Shown here piece after piece: positions 43,727 to 57,030 of a stretch of 64,000 nucleotides of DNA. The notes beneath the pieces are model-generated. The model searched no databases, was not told where the DNA came from, and saw only the letters and a list, made by a program, of their open reading frames with translations. Source of the DNA: Physcomitrium patens (Eukaryota; Streptophyta; Bryopsida; Funariales; Funariaceae); NCBI RefSeq assembly GCF_000002425.4, contig NC_037254.1:1312976-1376975 (forward strand), in the 5' to 3' direction. How positions within the stretch are numbered: position 1 is the first letter of the stretch; every line of letters starts with the position of its first letter. The translations under genes were made by a program, and so were the position numbers.

Positions 43727-46700
43727 CGGTCCCTCCATCTGAAGCTTTCGGGGCTCAAATCTAGATATGGAATTCAGGTGAGATTTCGTCGGCTGACTGC
43801 AGGAATGGCAACTTGGGTCCTCCAGCAACGAAAATCACCGCAATTGTAGAGTCCTCCCCCCTCGCTTTTTTTCTTCTTCTTTTGGCTTGAAGTCCTTCTG
43901 TCCAGGTGCTTCCAATTTGACGCAGCGATTTTGTCAAAGAACAGTGCTGTGACTGCTCTGGATCCTTCCTCGCTCATCACCTGATTCCAACATCGCTTCA
44001 CATTACCGATTTGAGGGCAGCAGCACAGGATCGATGAGGAACGTTGCGATTGTTGACATACACTGATAGACGGAACCTGAGAGGAAAGAAAAGAACTCAG
44101 TGAATGGAGGAAAAAAAGAAAAAAAGAAAAACCTTCAAAAAAGAGAAGCAGATTGATGTGAGGAAAACTTCAAAATCGAAGTTGGTCGAAGTGGCAACTT
44201 CCCTACTTGTTGTGTCACACCGACAGCACCTTTTTGAATCTACACACACTTTGCATGAAGCTCGGCTGTAGTAGTAATTGCCTGATGGTTTCTCAGTGTG
44301 AAATGAGAAATTGAGATATACTCAAAAATTAATATATTTTAATCAATGATCCCCAATGCAATGTGTTTTTTTTCCTAAAATATAATCAGATATGGTTGGG
44401 CCCAACCATCACCTGCACAGATAGTAGCATCTGTTTTGATGTAATTTTAAATTTTGAGAGAAAGGGAGGCTGATTGAGAATGATTCAACTTAAGAAATAA
44501 ATTACTGAATGAAAAAATCTGTTCCTTGTATTTGATGTTTGAAGATTTTATGTGAGCAGGTTCTTGAAGCCATGATATTCGTGAGGGAAAAGTGAGGGTT
44601 AAAAGTCATGTTTGATACATGTAGACTACATATTCTGATATTACTTGTACACTTCTTTCAAAGTGACAATTGACTTCTATAATTTGACACAATAAATGTT
44701 CTGGGATATGTAAAGGAAGGTTTAACGCCATATAAGAGCGACTAAACCGAATTGTGAATTGTAGCATAAAACTTGTGCATGATAAAATTGGAAGCCCTAT
44801 GTGTCAAACAATGTGTATTGAATTTGATGTTTATTAAAAGTGCTGAAATATATAACAAGGGAATATTAAATTGATCTATCTAACTCTAAAATTGTCCCTC
44901 TGTTCATAAAATACAAGTAATTTTTAATCAGTTTCATTAATTGGCATATTTAGAATTTTCTCTGGTCATATCTCCCTTGTCAACTCTTCTTCACAATTCA
45001 CCTCTAAAGCTTTTTCAATATCCCTTTAATGTAAAATAGTCTTCTTGCTGCTTGTTTCTACCTACTTAGCTCACCTCTCACACTCAAATTCCTTACTATT
45101 TGAAGCTATTCCATTACAACTGTTTCCAAGAAATTCATTCTCTACTTCTTTAACCCCCTTGTGAAATCAGCACATCACAAAGTGCAATATTGAGAGATCA
45201 ATGGTGTACAAAGTTTAGACATTAAAGGATTGGAGCAAAGTGGAGACATGAGGGTCAATATAAGTTTTAAATGGATTGATTTAATATTCTCTCATATGCA
45301 TATATAAAAATAAAGAAATAAATATATACAGTAAATATGAAATTATACATATTATAATTCAATTTAAAGAAAAATATTCTATTGTGATATTTTAGGATGT
45401 AATTAATTTAGCTACAACAATCTATTTGGACAAAAAGAACTTTTAAAATAAATTTAAAATATATGTAATTAAAAAAACTATTAACAAGAGCTTTAAGTAC
45501 TATTATGTTGTTTTAATTTTCTTAAGAAATTCAATAATTATTTTTATTTTAAAAAATTAATGTACATCTAAAAGATTTTTAAGTTTTTAATTTTTTATTG
45601 ATTACTCCTACTATTATACAATATTTTGAAAAAAGAATTAATTATGGATTTTTTAAAGTATCAACTACATTAAAATTTATATTTTTTAAAAACTATTATA
45701 AAATATTTAAAATATATTGATGTATTAAATATATATATATATAGATATTAGAGAAAATCTATTTTTCAAGCTAAATGATTGTATAATTGTCGTAATAACC
45801 TTAAAGCACTGATATTTGTATAAAATAGAGATTTTTTTGTAAAGAAAATTTATTCTAAAAAAGTTATCAAAAATTATTGCAATTTGTACAAGTTGTCTAA
45901 TAGTTTTTTGGTTGAAAATGAAGTTTATATAATAATTAAATTCTTCTCAATAATTTAAATTAATGAATGAACACATATTAATAAATCGATTTATTGTTAC
46001 TTTTATATGAGTTAATTTTTTTAAAAAAATCTTTGGAAAAATCCAAATTCATATACAATATACATTTAAGATGCAATAATTAAAAAGAACTTCATCTATA
46101 AAATTATGGAAGCTACTACAGTGTATATGTATATTAAAAATTTATTTAAATATATATATATTTTTTACTTATCTCTAAAGAAAATAAATAAATAAAGAAG
46201 ATAATTTTAAAACTTTAAAAACTTACTTTAGTATTTTAGAATTGTTATTTGTAGCATATGTGCTATCATAGTACTAACAACCTCAATCAATTAATAATTT
46301 TTATGGATGTATAAATAGATATATATGTTTTAATACTATAAATTACCATCTTTTATAACATTTAAAAAAAATAGTTTAGATTGTAAGTTTTATTGAATTA
46401 TATTTTAATATTTATTAGTCAATTTTTTATATAACAAATTTATTTTAGTTTTTTTTAAATACTTTTATAGTGAGATTATATGTGTTTTTTTTTTTAAATA
46501 ATTTTAATTTCATTATAAACTAAAAATTAAAAAATCATGTTAATTTTTTTGTTTATTTTTTATATTTTCTATTTTAATATTTTTTATTATATATTTTTAA
46601 TATTAATTATTAGCATTTAGTTAACGATAATATTTGACAGTATTTATTTTTATTTTTATCTATAAGTCATTATTTTCTTTAAATTTTATATTAGATGATA

Positions 46701-47949
46701 TTAAAAGGGATTAAGCTATAAGTACATCCTAATTTATTATATATACAACTCATATTGCTATATATACATCCAAAAAAAACTGCTTTTGATTGGCTAGATG
46801 TTGTTATATAAACCTTGCCACCTAAGACTCCTATGAAAGGATTAAAGAGAGCAATAACCCCTTCTCTAGTATTCTTGTTAATTAGTCAATAAGTAAGGAT
46901 AAGAAGGGCTACTCTTTGCAAGAACCTCCATAGGTAAAGCCCCCAAAAGAAAGTTCAAAATTTATACTTTTTCTTGATGGTTCTTTTGCTAATTTTCAAA
47001 TATCATTAGTTATCAGTAGCATCGACTCTTGATGTAGTTACATGTATTTGCACTATCAAGGTACTTCATATACCTCTTCTTTCAAGTCTTCATAACCTTT
47101 CTAAAACCTTAACATCAAATCAAAGAGCAAGAATTCTCCATTGACTCTTTAAAAGAGTAAGTGTTGTGTTTCACAATTTCAACACAAATAAATGCATTAA
47201 TAGTAGGTTGATATGTAATTTTTGGAAGTATTTGAAGTTCTTCTTGAAGTAGAGCTTTTAAGAAATGAATATTAAATTATTTTTATATATGTACATATTA
47301 TTCTAATTGAAATTATAGTTGAAAGATGATAATATATAAGTCAAATTTCTTCAAATTTTAGATTTTATTATCTAGTTAGGATTCTAATTTGTATCATTTT
47401 TTTTAAAAAAAATATACAAAAAAGTAGTAAATACCATCTTATAAAGAATATTGTATAATTTGTGAATATTTTTTGTATAAGCCTAAAGGTTTGTTTATGC
47501 AATTACAATATAAATTGCAATACTAAGTTGATTTTTTTTTATTTTTTTTTCTATCTTTCTATTTTCTCATTAAATCACTATACGGCATCACAAATCAAAA
47601 ACAAACTATCTAATTTCATATCTTTTTTTAATATAATAAGTATAGATAAGTATTAGTAGTGAAAGCATGTACATTGCCAAAAGTGAAAGCTACCTTTGTT
47701 ATTATCATCTAAATGATCACCTTCAAAGAGACGAGTAGTATAGAGTTGGATTATTCAATGATCAAATTAATAGCAACAATAACTACAATATTGGCCTTGT
47801 TCTTCATTCCTTTGTAAAGAGATACATATAACACATCTCAATCTTATTGTATATGTAGCAACTTAGAATGTATTTATAGCAAGCCTATTAAAAGATATAA
47901 ATTTTATATTTTAAATTTTTATATTTTATTTCTAAAATACACAAGGTGA
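43727..47949. other. 3' flank of the malate dehydrogenase gene and AT-rich intergenic DNA
   Basis: 43727 to about 44300 is moderately GC-rich and probably includes the 3' UTR; an A-rich stretch lies at 44105-44133. From 44300 on the sequence is AT-rich, extremely so at 45300-46750 with long A/T runs. No ORF with recognisable domains, RNA gene or clear repeat match was found. Small ORFs (such as 47462-47656) are low-complexity. Confidence 0.5.
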
Positions 47950-48470
47950 TATCATAGACATATATATTTATTTAAATAATAAGTATCTAGTAGAATATAA
48001 ATATAGGTAGATTTAATATTATCTCATGACAAAGCTTCTTAAAAGCTTCATAGTTGTATATTTGATTTTATACATATTTATAGTTAATTGGCAAGTTAAA
48101 AACTTGGCCTACAAGTTAGCCATGTCTCGCACATGTGGATAGCTTATGGTAGAAGCTAACAATGTAGTGTACATATATGAAACTTACCTTACAAGTTAAG
48201 ATATGTGTCTTATAAATTAGTCACTTGTTAGAGGTTATATAGAACGTTGTTAGATAGTATATATGGAAGCAAGAATGAAGCCTTCTTTACAAAATACTCT
48301 TTTCAATATATTTTTTATCCTTAGTCTTATTTGACGACTTTTTAGTCTTCTCATTTTTAGCAATAACCATTCTAGTATAATATTATACCATCTTTGAATG
48401 ATTTTTTAGTCTTTTTGAATGACATAAGAGTGTATTGAACTTTTAGTCTTTTAAATTCATATCCTTGACA
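47950..48470 (+). repeat. LTR of decayed chromoviral element H
   Basis: Starts TATCATAGACATA (from TGTCACGGACATA) and ends ATCCTTGACA. It is followed after 2 nt by a perfect primer site TTGACAAGAGT (48473-48483), as in G and E. The plus-strand TATA region near 48255 is followed by the family's 'gcaagaatgaag' block. Confidence 0.8.
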
Positions 48471-48959
48471 ATTTGACAAGAGTGCTAACTCATAGTTCTT
48501 GTTTTGTTCTTAAAAGTGAGTGGATTATTTTACTTTTATTATTATATTTTGAAGATTGTAGATTATTCACTTTTAAACCAATTATTAATTTTTTAATACT
48601 AATTTTTTTCTTAAAAAAAGTAGACTACTCTACTTTGCAAAAAAATTCATTTGATATTAGAAGTTATAGATTATTTTTGTCTAATTTTACTTGTGAATTT
48701 ATTTAAATTTTCTATAAAAAGAAAAATTATAGATGTTATTCTTAACAAAAATAAAAATAGATTTGTAACTATTACAAATCTTTATGATCTTGTCAATACT
48801 TTTAGAATGAAGATCTCATGTATTTCTAATATGAATCATAGAGGTATTATTTCTATGCCTATAGAAGAAATCAATAATCAAGTTTAAAGACTATGCTAAG
48901 AAGTTGTGTAATTGAGAGAAGTAAGTAGATCAAATTTACAATCAAATTCAAGTATGAAA

Positions 48960-49004
<45 letters not shown>

Positions 49005-50193
49005 TCTAATATTTACCTATATGATTAAGTAAAAGTAGATAAAAATAAATTTATTTTATAATATTTTCTATAAAAGCTTCTTAGTAACTTCATAGATGTT
49101 TTTTTGACTTTACATGTGTTTGTAGTGGATTGATAGGTTGGATACTTGGTCAACAAGTTAACCATATGTAGTAGCTTGCAAAACAAGCTAACTATGTGGT
49201 GTACATATAGAAAACTTGCCTTGCAAATTAAAATACATATTTTGCAAAGTCAATACATTTTGGAGGTCATATAGAACATCGCCATATAGCTTCTTGTTAA
49301 AGAACATATATGGAGGCAAGAATCAAGCCTTTTTCAATCTTATCAATGCCTTTTTAGTCCTTAGTCTTCTTTCAAGTCTTTTTAATCTTTTTATCTTTGG
49401 CAATAATCATTTTAGTTTAATATTATATCATCTTTGAGTAATTTTCTTTTCTTTTTGAGTGATATAAGAAGGTATTGATATTTTAGTTCTTGGAGGTTCA
49501 TATCCTTGATATTGAAAAAGCTTGCTACTTTAAATATGAAAGACACAAGGATAAGTATTTTGAAGAGTTTTGATGGAACACGATCAAAATTTTGAAGGTT
49601 TTTACAATACATGAAGTTCTATCTAAGATTGCATTCTTTCCAATATCTTAATAGATTAGGAGTTATATAGTGATATTCTATAAGATATCTAATATGTAAT
49701 CAAGTCGGATTCATAGATGCACTTCTATTTGGAAGTATTCTTTCTTGATTTGCACCTTTGATGAAAAAAGATTCACAACTACTCTATGATTTGAATTCAT
49801 TATAAGAAGTATTTATAGCTATATTTGAAAAAAATGACTGAAAATGAATAGTAGAGATAAAATTCATATCTTTAAAATAAAGATTATGTTCAACTATCAT
49901 ATATGCTGTTAAATTATAAAACCTTACCTATAATATAGAATGAAATAACAAAGTTCTTATCAATCAATTTTGATATGGATTGAAAGATAATATTAAGGAT
50001 TTATTGTTTAAGATATTGAGAGAAAATTCATTAGAGCAGTTTATTGCTTAAGCTATTGCATGCAATAATGAATTTTTTAAAAGATATCAAGAATAAAGAT
50101 TTATTTAAAAAAATACAAATCAAATCATGGCAATACCTTCTAAGTTTTTAAAAGCTTATTCATTTAGATTAGAGCCTATGAAAGTTAATATAA
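48471..50193 (+). pseudogene. gag: Element H leader and gag remnant, split by a solo LTR
   Basis: After the primer site come two degenerate leader units (GGATTATTT-type motifs), then gag remains. 48651-48887 covers the N-terminal region, similar to 60071-60262 and to the start of gag of C. 49513-50193 carries the FDGTRSKF-like capsid start and later capsid parts. Stops are frequent. It ends where another LTR begins at 50194. Confidence 0.7.
48953..49512 (+). repeat. Solo LTR inside element H
   Basis: An LTR of the same family lies within gag of H with gag sequence on both sides and no internal region. It includes an (AT)n microsatellite at about 48963-49003. It ends ATCCTTGATA. The exact start and the target duplication are uncertain. 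Confidence 0.65.
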
Positions 50194-50733
50194 TATCATA
50201 GACATACATATTTATTCTAGTAATAACCTATATGATTAGATAGAAGTATATAAAAATAGATTCATCAGATAATATCTTATAGAAAAGCTTCTTAAAAACT
50301 CTCTAGGTGTGGCTTTGACTTTATATAAGTTTTTAGTTGATTAATAGGTTAAAAAATTGGTCAAAAAATTAGCCATGTATTGTACATGTTAGTAATTTTT
50401 AGAACAAGATAATTATGTGGCCTACATATAGAAAACTTATCTTGTAAGTTAAAATATGTATCTCATAATTTGGACACATATTAGATATCTTATAGAATAT
50501 TACTATATAACTCCTAATTAGAAAGCATATATATAAGCAAGAGTGAAGTTTTTTTCACTCTTATCAATATTTTTTTAGTCTTTAGTCTTGTTTCAAGAAT
50601 TTCTAGTCTTTTTTGTTTTTAGCAATAGCTATTCTAATTTAATATTATACCATCTTTAAATTATTATTTTTTCTTTTCAAGTGACACAAGAGTATTTTGA
50701 TCTTTCAATTTTTTAAGATTTATATCTTTAATA
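50194..50733 (+). repeat. LTR of decayed chromoviral element J
   Basis: Starts TATCATAGACATACATA, ends ATCTTTAATA, with a drifted primer site (TTTATAAGAGT) after 2 nt. The following leader, gag and pol belong to the same plus-strand element. No partner LTR was found. Confidence 0.72.
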
Positions 50734-51070
50734 TTTTTATAAGAGTACTAATTTATTATTCTTTTTTTGTCCTAAAAATGAGTGAGTTATTCTACTTATA
50801 TTATTGTATTTTTAAAGGTTGTAGATTATCTATCTTAAAGAGAAAAGATTATTTATCTTGGTAGAAATTTTTATTTGATATTAGTGGTTGTAAATTACTA
50901 TTTTCTAATTTAATTTTTAAATTTTTTTTGACTTATCTATTGAAGGAAAAATTGTGGATGCTACACTTGACAGAATTGAGAATAGATTTATAACTATCAC
51001 AAATCTTTACAACCTTGTTAATATTTTAAAAATGGAAATCTTATGTATTTTTAATATAAATCATAGACAT

Positions 51071-52607
51071 TGTTTTATAATGTGATTTTCTATCTAGAAA
51101 TACATTAGGTATTTAGCCATAAAAATTTTAGCTTTAACTTATTGGACAAGTTTGAATAAGTGATGTATTCTTATTGTAGAGGCCAAATAAATATAATAGT
51201 ATCAAAAGATATTTTATTGATAAAATCCTTTTATATTTAAGAAGCTTTATATATTAGGCTTTCTAAAGTATCTAAAAATATCCTAATATCCTTTGCTATA
51301 CCAAATCATAACTAATTAATTGCTCATGAGTTTGATTTCCCATAAGCTCAAAGAAAATCCATAATCTTCTCACAAAAATTCAACTTTATATTATGAAGTT
51401 TTTTATAATTCCATATTTCTATATTTTATTATATATAAAGTCTTAGCTTCCAAAAACCCCTTTAATTTGCATAAAATATCCAAATTATAACAAAATATTT
51501 CTAAAATATTTTTTTCTTGTAAAAGACTTTTTCTCTTGTAAAAGACTTTTTTAAATTTTAGAAATTCATATTTCTTAATTCAACCATTGAATTTTTTTTA
51601 AATTTCAAGATAATTTAGAATTTATTCTTAAGCTTTAACACAAAAAAATAAACCATAAATCTACTACAAATCGTTTGGCAATTAAGAAACTCTAGTATGT
51701 GCTTTAAATCCTAATTTATAAGCACCCGAGTATTATTTTTTCTATATTTCAAAAATCCAAACTCTAAATTCCACAAAATTTAAATATAAAGTTTAATAAC
51801 ATGATAATACATATTTTTGGGAATTTTTAGCTAAATTCTTATCAAATTACTTCAGATATAGCTTGAAACACAACCACTAGTAAATTGGGTCATTTACTGC
51901 TTTTAGATTGCAAGTACTGACTTCAACTTCCTATAATTCTTTCATCCAAACTTAGAATTCATCAAAAAATCTATGAAAAGTATAGAAAAAGAAATGCTCT
52001 CTCCAAACTCAGTTGCCAATCCTTCATTGCTTTTTGTACTCGCATATTATGTCCAAAAGAGTGATAATAGGTACAAAATCAATACCTTAACTTTGAGCAC
52101 CTATATCTCTTTCATAAATATTCCAAATTATATAAAATTTATACCAAAATCATATTTTAAAATCTAAATTCTTTGATACTAGCCTCTTTAGTTCAAATAA
52201 CCTCAAAAAAGTAATTCTAATTCCTAATAAGGCTTCAAGGACCCTCATTAAAGTTCATTGGGCATGAATTTTGGCCAATAAGAATAGAGATTTTCATCAT
52301 TAATCTCCATTCATCCATATAGATGCCTTAACTACTCTTTTTGCTATCAAAATTCCTCTCCAATTCTTTTTTTTTAATAAGATTTAAATGATATATGTCC
52401 AAAACTTCAAATAAAAGAAATAAAATAAAATTCCAAAGGTCACCAATATCTAATAAAGATGGCTCTAAATATATAAAACTATTATCAATATAAAATCAAC
52501 CTCAATAATAGCTCTTTTAAATTAACTACTTCAAAGTAGTAATCTAACTATATTTTATAACTAATTAAAATCTAATAATGTGGCTCTCACCACATTGTAT
52601 AGCAAAT

Positions 52608-52643
<36 letters not shown>

Positions 52644-52675
52644 TATTATTTTCACATAGTAGCTGAATCACAACA
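51071..52675 (-). repeat. F-family repeat, complete minus-strand copy (1605 bp)
   Basis: Bounded by TGTTTTATAATG and CACAACA, with GACA on both outer sides one base away, suggesting a short target duplication. It holds an (AT)n run at 52607-52640. Homologous to 6399-7643 and 60701-61960. No coding capacity; likely a solo LTR or a non-autonomous element. Confidence 0.65.
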
Positions 52676-52909
52676 TGACAACGTATTATTCCTATTCATA
52701 TGGAAGAAATCAACAATAAAGTTCAAAGTCAATACCAAAAAGTTGTGTAGTTAAGAGAAGCAAGTAAATCAAGTTCATAACTAAATTCAAGAAATCTTGC
52801 TACTATAAATATGAAAGTGACAAGAATAAGTATGTTGGAGAAGTTAAATGGAATAAAATCAAAATTTTGAGGGTTTCTACAATAAATAAGGTCCTATCTA
52901 AGGTTATCT

Positions 52910-54257
52910 TGTCATGATGTAATATAACTATATAGTAAAACTATAATCAAAATTGAATTTCTAATTAATATCTAATTATCTTGGTTCAATAATAATTTGA
53001 AGTATCTAAACATGGCTTTTATAAAATCCCCTTAGATTATTTTCTTATCTTAATAATTAGTAGGTTGAAGGTTAATTAGTAATTTTACCTTCTAAGCTGT
53101 AGAGATTCTTTTATTACCTTAAAAAGACCATTAATTGATAAAATCAGATTAGAAGAGATAAATAATTAATATAGTTGATACTAGGCTCAAATTAAAGATA
53201 GGATTGGACTAAAAAATCCTTAAGATAGGTTAGATTGATATTCAGGGGTCAATCATTTGTGATATAGGGTTGAAATCAAACCTTTGGACATTAAAACGAT
53301 TGCCTAGGATAAAATAGGATTTCAAGATTGGAGATTTGAGATTGGAGATTTGAAATTGGAAATGAGGATTTGAGAGCTAAGTTAGAGCTTGTTTTAGAGA
53401 CATAAGGTTGATTTTGGTAGGATTAGAGAAAGATTAGCAATTTTTGTTTGAAGTCAAGGTTTATATTGACAACTTGGGATTTATGCAATGAAATTAGGGC
53501 TAGCACTCTTGGCTAATTCGTAAAAATGGTATCACATCTATAATTCAAATTTTGATAGTACTTAGATAATTAGGTGTTCTAAGCATATATAAAATTTTGT
53601 GGTAATTCAATGGTGCAATTGAGAGATATCTAAGTTTTGATACAAGAACATATCGGAAGTTGGCAGTTTGGGGTTGAGTAGGATTTCTATGATATCTGGA
53701 GTTCTACTAGTTGGATCAAGGTGAAATTTGGCATGGTAATGAAAAACTTAAAGATCAAGCTACACACCAATTTTGAATTGAAGTTAATGATTAAAGAAGG
53801 AGAAATCACTACTAGAACTTTTGCTTTACCTTTTAAATTGGTAGCCGAGTGATAGCAGTGTAGTTTTTGGAGGTTTTCTCAAAATCAGTAAGTTAGATTA
53901 GGCTGAAAATTCTTGAGCATATAGAAGACTTATATTGACAATTGCATGCAAAATTTTACATCAAGTAAATGGTCAAATTAGAATTTATAGCTTGTCAAAG
54001 CTCATTGATTAGAGTTGGAGCTTACAAGAAAAATCTAAATTGCTTAAATATGAAAGTAAAAAGATAATTGAGGTTTATGTGTAATTGAAGCTACTGAGAA
54101 GAGTAATTTTTAGCAATTTTGAATTAGAATTTGGATTATATTCTTCTCATATTGATGATACTTATTAGGATTTTTTGGATGTTTGTGAAACACAACCTCA
54201 CCTTCCATAGCTAGGTGTTTGGTGCATTCTTAATCAAGAGAACTTGTAATATGATAG
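52910..54257 (+). repeat. K-family insertion (about 1.35 kb)
   Basis: Breaks gag of element J; flanks TATCT and CATCT look like a one-mismatch target duplication. Starts TGTCATGATGTAATAT. Its last 100 bp match the end of 10082-10630. No ORF is seen. TG start and size fit a solo LTR. Confidence 0.6.
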
Positions 54258-54960
54258 CATCTTTCTCAATACTTTAATGGATTCACTCAAGTTAAATTCA
54301 TAGGAGCACTTCTTTCTAAAAGTATTTTTTTTATTTATATCTTTGATAAAAAAAAAAAATTAAGATTATTTTATAATTTAAATTCATTCTTAGAAGTATT
54401 TATAGCTATATTTGAAGAAAGTAATTGAAAAATAATAGTAAAGATTAAATTTATATCTCTACAATAAAGATCACATTTAGCCACCATATATGCAATTAAA
54501 TTTCAAAACCTTGCTTGCAATACAAATTCAAATAACAAAGCCCTAATCAATCAATTTTGATATGATTTAAAAGATAATGTCAAAGATTTATTATTGAGAA
54601 TGCCAAGAGTAGGCTCATTAAAGAAATTTATTATTTAAGTCACTGCATGCAATAATTAACTCTTGAAAAGACATTAAGTATAATGATTTGATTTGAAAGA
54701 TACAAGTCAAGTCATAGTGACATCTTTTAAGTTTTTTGAATCTTATTCATTTAGACGAGAGCCTATGCAAATCAACACAATACATTCTAAATCTCTTATT
54801 AGAAAAAAAAAAATAAGATTCATCATCATCAAGAAAGTTTGTGCCTATATTATAGAGAATCCAAGCATGTTATTTAACATTATCCAAAGAAATAACATAA
54901 TTACAAAATGAAGTGCTTAGTTGCCAAAGAAGATGATGTATCAAAAAATAAGTTTTTTTT

Positions 54961-57030
54961 AGCTACCATAGGGACTATGTGGCTAAAATCTTATATGACA
55001 TCTAGTAAAGGTTATATTCTTTCTTCAGATTTCTTACCTTATTTTATAATAGAAGTTTGTTTAGAACTAAAAATTTACAAAGTCTTAGCCTTGTTAGATT
55101 TATAAGCCTTAGCTTGTTTTATAAGCAAAGACTTTATTAAAATATAAGAAATATCTTTACTTAAGAAAATCAAATCTATACATGTAAAACTAATAGATGA
55201 TTATTTTTAACTTTTGAAGTTTTTATCTATAGAATTATTCTTTTAGATGTAGGAATTAGTGGTTATTATAATTTAATAATATTTAATATAAATAGGTCTC
55301 TTTTTAATATAATTATTATAGAATTATTGTGGCTAAAAAAATATAATCCTTAATTAGACTAAATTTCTTATAATCTTGATTTTTCCTAAAGTTTAGTTCA
55401 AGATTCTACTAGTTGAGTAAAATTCATAAGTTGAATTCATCTAAATTTTTATTGGTAGGTGCATGAGTTTTTATATATATTGCAAAGCAAGGATCAACTT
55501 TTATTATATATACCATATCTATTTTTAATAGAAAAAAGACTTCAAGTGGCATTCTAAGCCAATACCAAAATTGTTAAGATGTTTTTAAAAAGAATAATGC
55601 TGATATTTTTCTAGAGCATCGTTTCTATGATTGTTCCATTGAACTTCAAGAAAGAGCTCAACTACCATTTGGAATAATCTATAGCCTATTATAAAATAAG
55701 TTAGTTGCACTCAAGATATACATTGATAAGAACTTGGCTAAAAACTTCTTATACCATCCTAAAACTCCAACAAGGGTTCTTATCTTATTTGTAAAAAAAA
55801 AATATGGATCTCTAAGGATATAAGTAGACTATTAAAGACTCAATACAATCACTATCAAGAATAAGTATTCTCTACCTTTGATATAGATCTTCTTAATTAA
55901 CTCAATCAAGCAAAGATCTATAGAAAAATAGATCTATAAAGAATATATAATTTGGTAGGTATTAAAAAAAAGATGAATAAAAAACTATATTTTGAATCAA
56001 GTTTAGGTATTTTGAATATAATATCATGTTGTTTGAACTCACAAATATATTAGATACATTTTAACATCTAATGAATGATGTCTTTTGTGAGTTTTTTAAT
56101 TATTTTATTATTTGTTATTTGAATAAAATATTATTTTATTTTAAAAATATTAAAAAATAAGAACTTCATATTTATTATGTATTATAAAAACTAAAAAATA
56201 CATGATTATATACCAAGATAAAAAATAAAAAATAAAATAAAAAAAGATATGTAGTTTACACTATTCAAGTTGATTTCTTAAGATACATTATTTTAAATGA
56301 TGGCTTTATGATAGATTCTAAGAAGCTTCAAACTATTATAGATTTGAAGATCCCAAAATCAATCAAAAATATGTAATTTTTTATGGAATTTATCAACTAT
56401 TATTAGATTTTTATTTAGAATTTTTTTTAAGTTGCAACTCTTCTTATATGTTTAACATATAAAGTCAAATTTGAATAGAATAAAGAAATTTTTTGAAGCT
56501 TTTGAAGCTTTAAAGGTAACATTTATTTTTTTAACAATCTTACATCATGTTAACTTTTTCAAGGCATTCTTCATAGAAATAAATGCATTAGACTTTGCTA
56601 AAGATGTTTTTTTGATAAAAATAGGAATGGATGATAAGCTCTTCCTAGTAGCTTTCAATTCCAAGAAATTTTTAGCAATCAACATCAACTACAAGATCCA
56701 TGACAAAGTACTTCTTACAATCATAGATTTATTTTAAGAATGGTGTCATTATCTAGAAGGTGCTTCTAGTCCAATCCTTATATATATGAAGCACAAGAAT
56801 CTCAAGTACTTCATGTTAACACATATTTTGAATTGTCGCCAAACCTATTGAAACATGTCTTTATCAATATTTAATTTTAAGATCACTTATTGATTCAAAA
56901 AACAAAAAAATTTGTCAAATTTATTTTTTAGATATTCATATCTTATACCAAAAAAAAAATATAACTTTTAATCAACAAAGAACAATTCTCTTGAAGCCAA
57001 AGCATTTTCAAGCATGATTTTTGAGTATGG
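54961..57030 (+). pseudogene. pol: Element J pol remnant (protease to RNase H)
   Basis: Plus strand, aligned by eye to pol of G: protease (about 54965-55420), linker (55560-55640), RT (55680-56330), RNase H (56471-56737; MDDKLFLVAFNSKKF, INYKIHDKVLL) and start of the integrase linker (to about 57030; 'caacaaagaacaattctcttgaag'). Alignment to G stops there, so integrase, chromodomain and ORF3 are missing. Stops throughout. Confidence 0.78.

Larger units (their letters stand above)
50734..54960 (+). pseudogene. gag: Element J leader and gag remnant, carrying two insertions
   Basis: Own parts are 50734-51070 (leader, gag start), 52676-52909 (gag) and 54258-54960 (gag to knuckle; 'tgtgcctatattatagagaatccaag' region coding a lost knuckle). 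Inserted between them are the F copy (51071-52675) and the K copy (52910-54257). No open frame is preserved. Confidence 0.7.

Noticed and set aside
48963..49003. Long (AT)n run as a replication origin or attachment site
   Set aside because: Simple microsatellite within a solo LTR. A similar run in the F copy at 52607 shows the same kind of expansion; no other origin feature is present.
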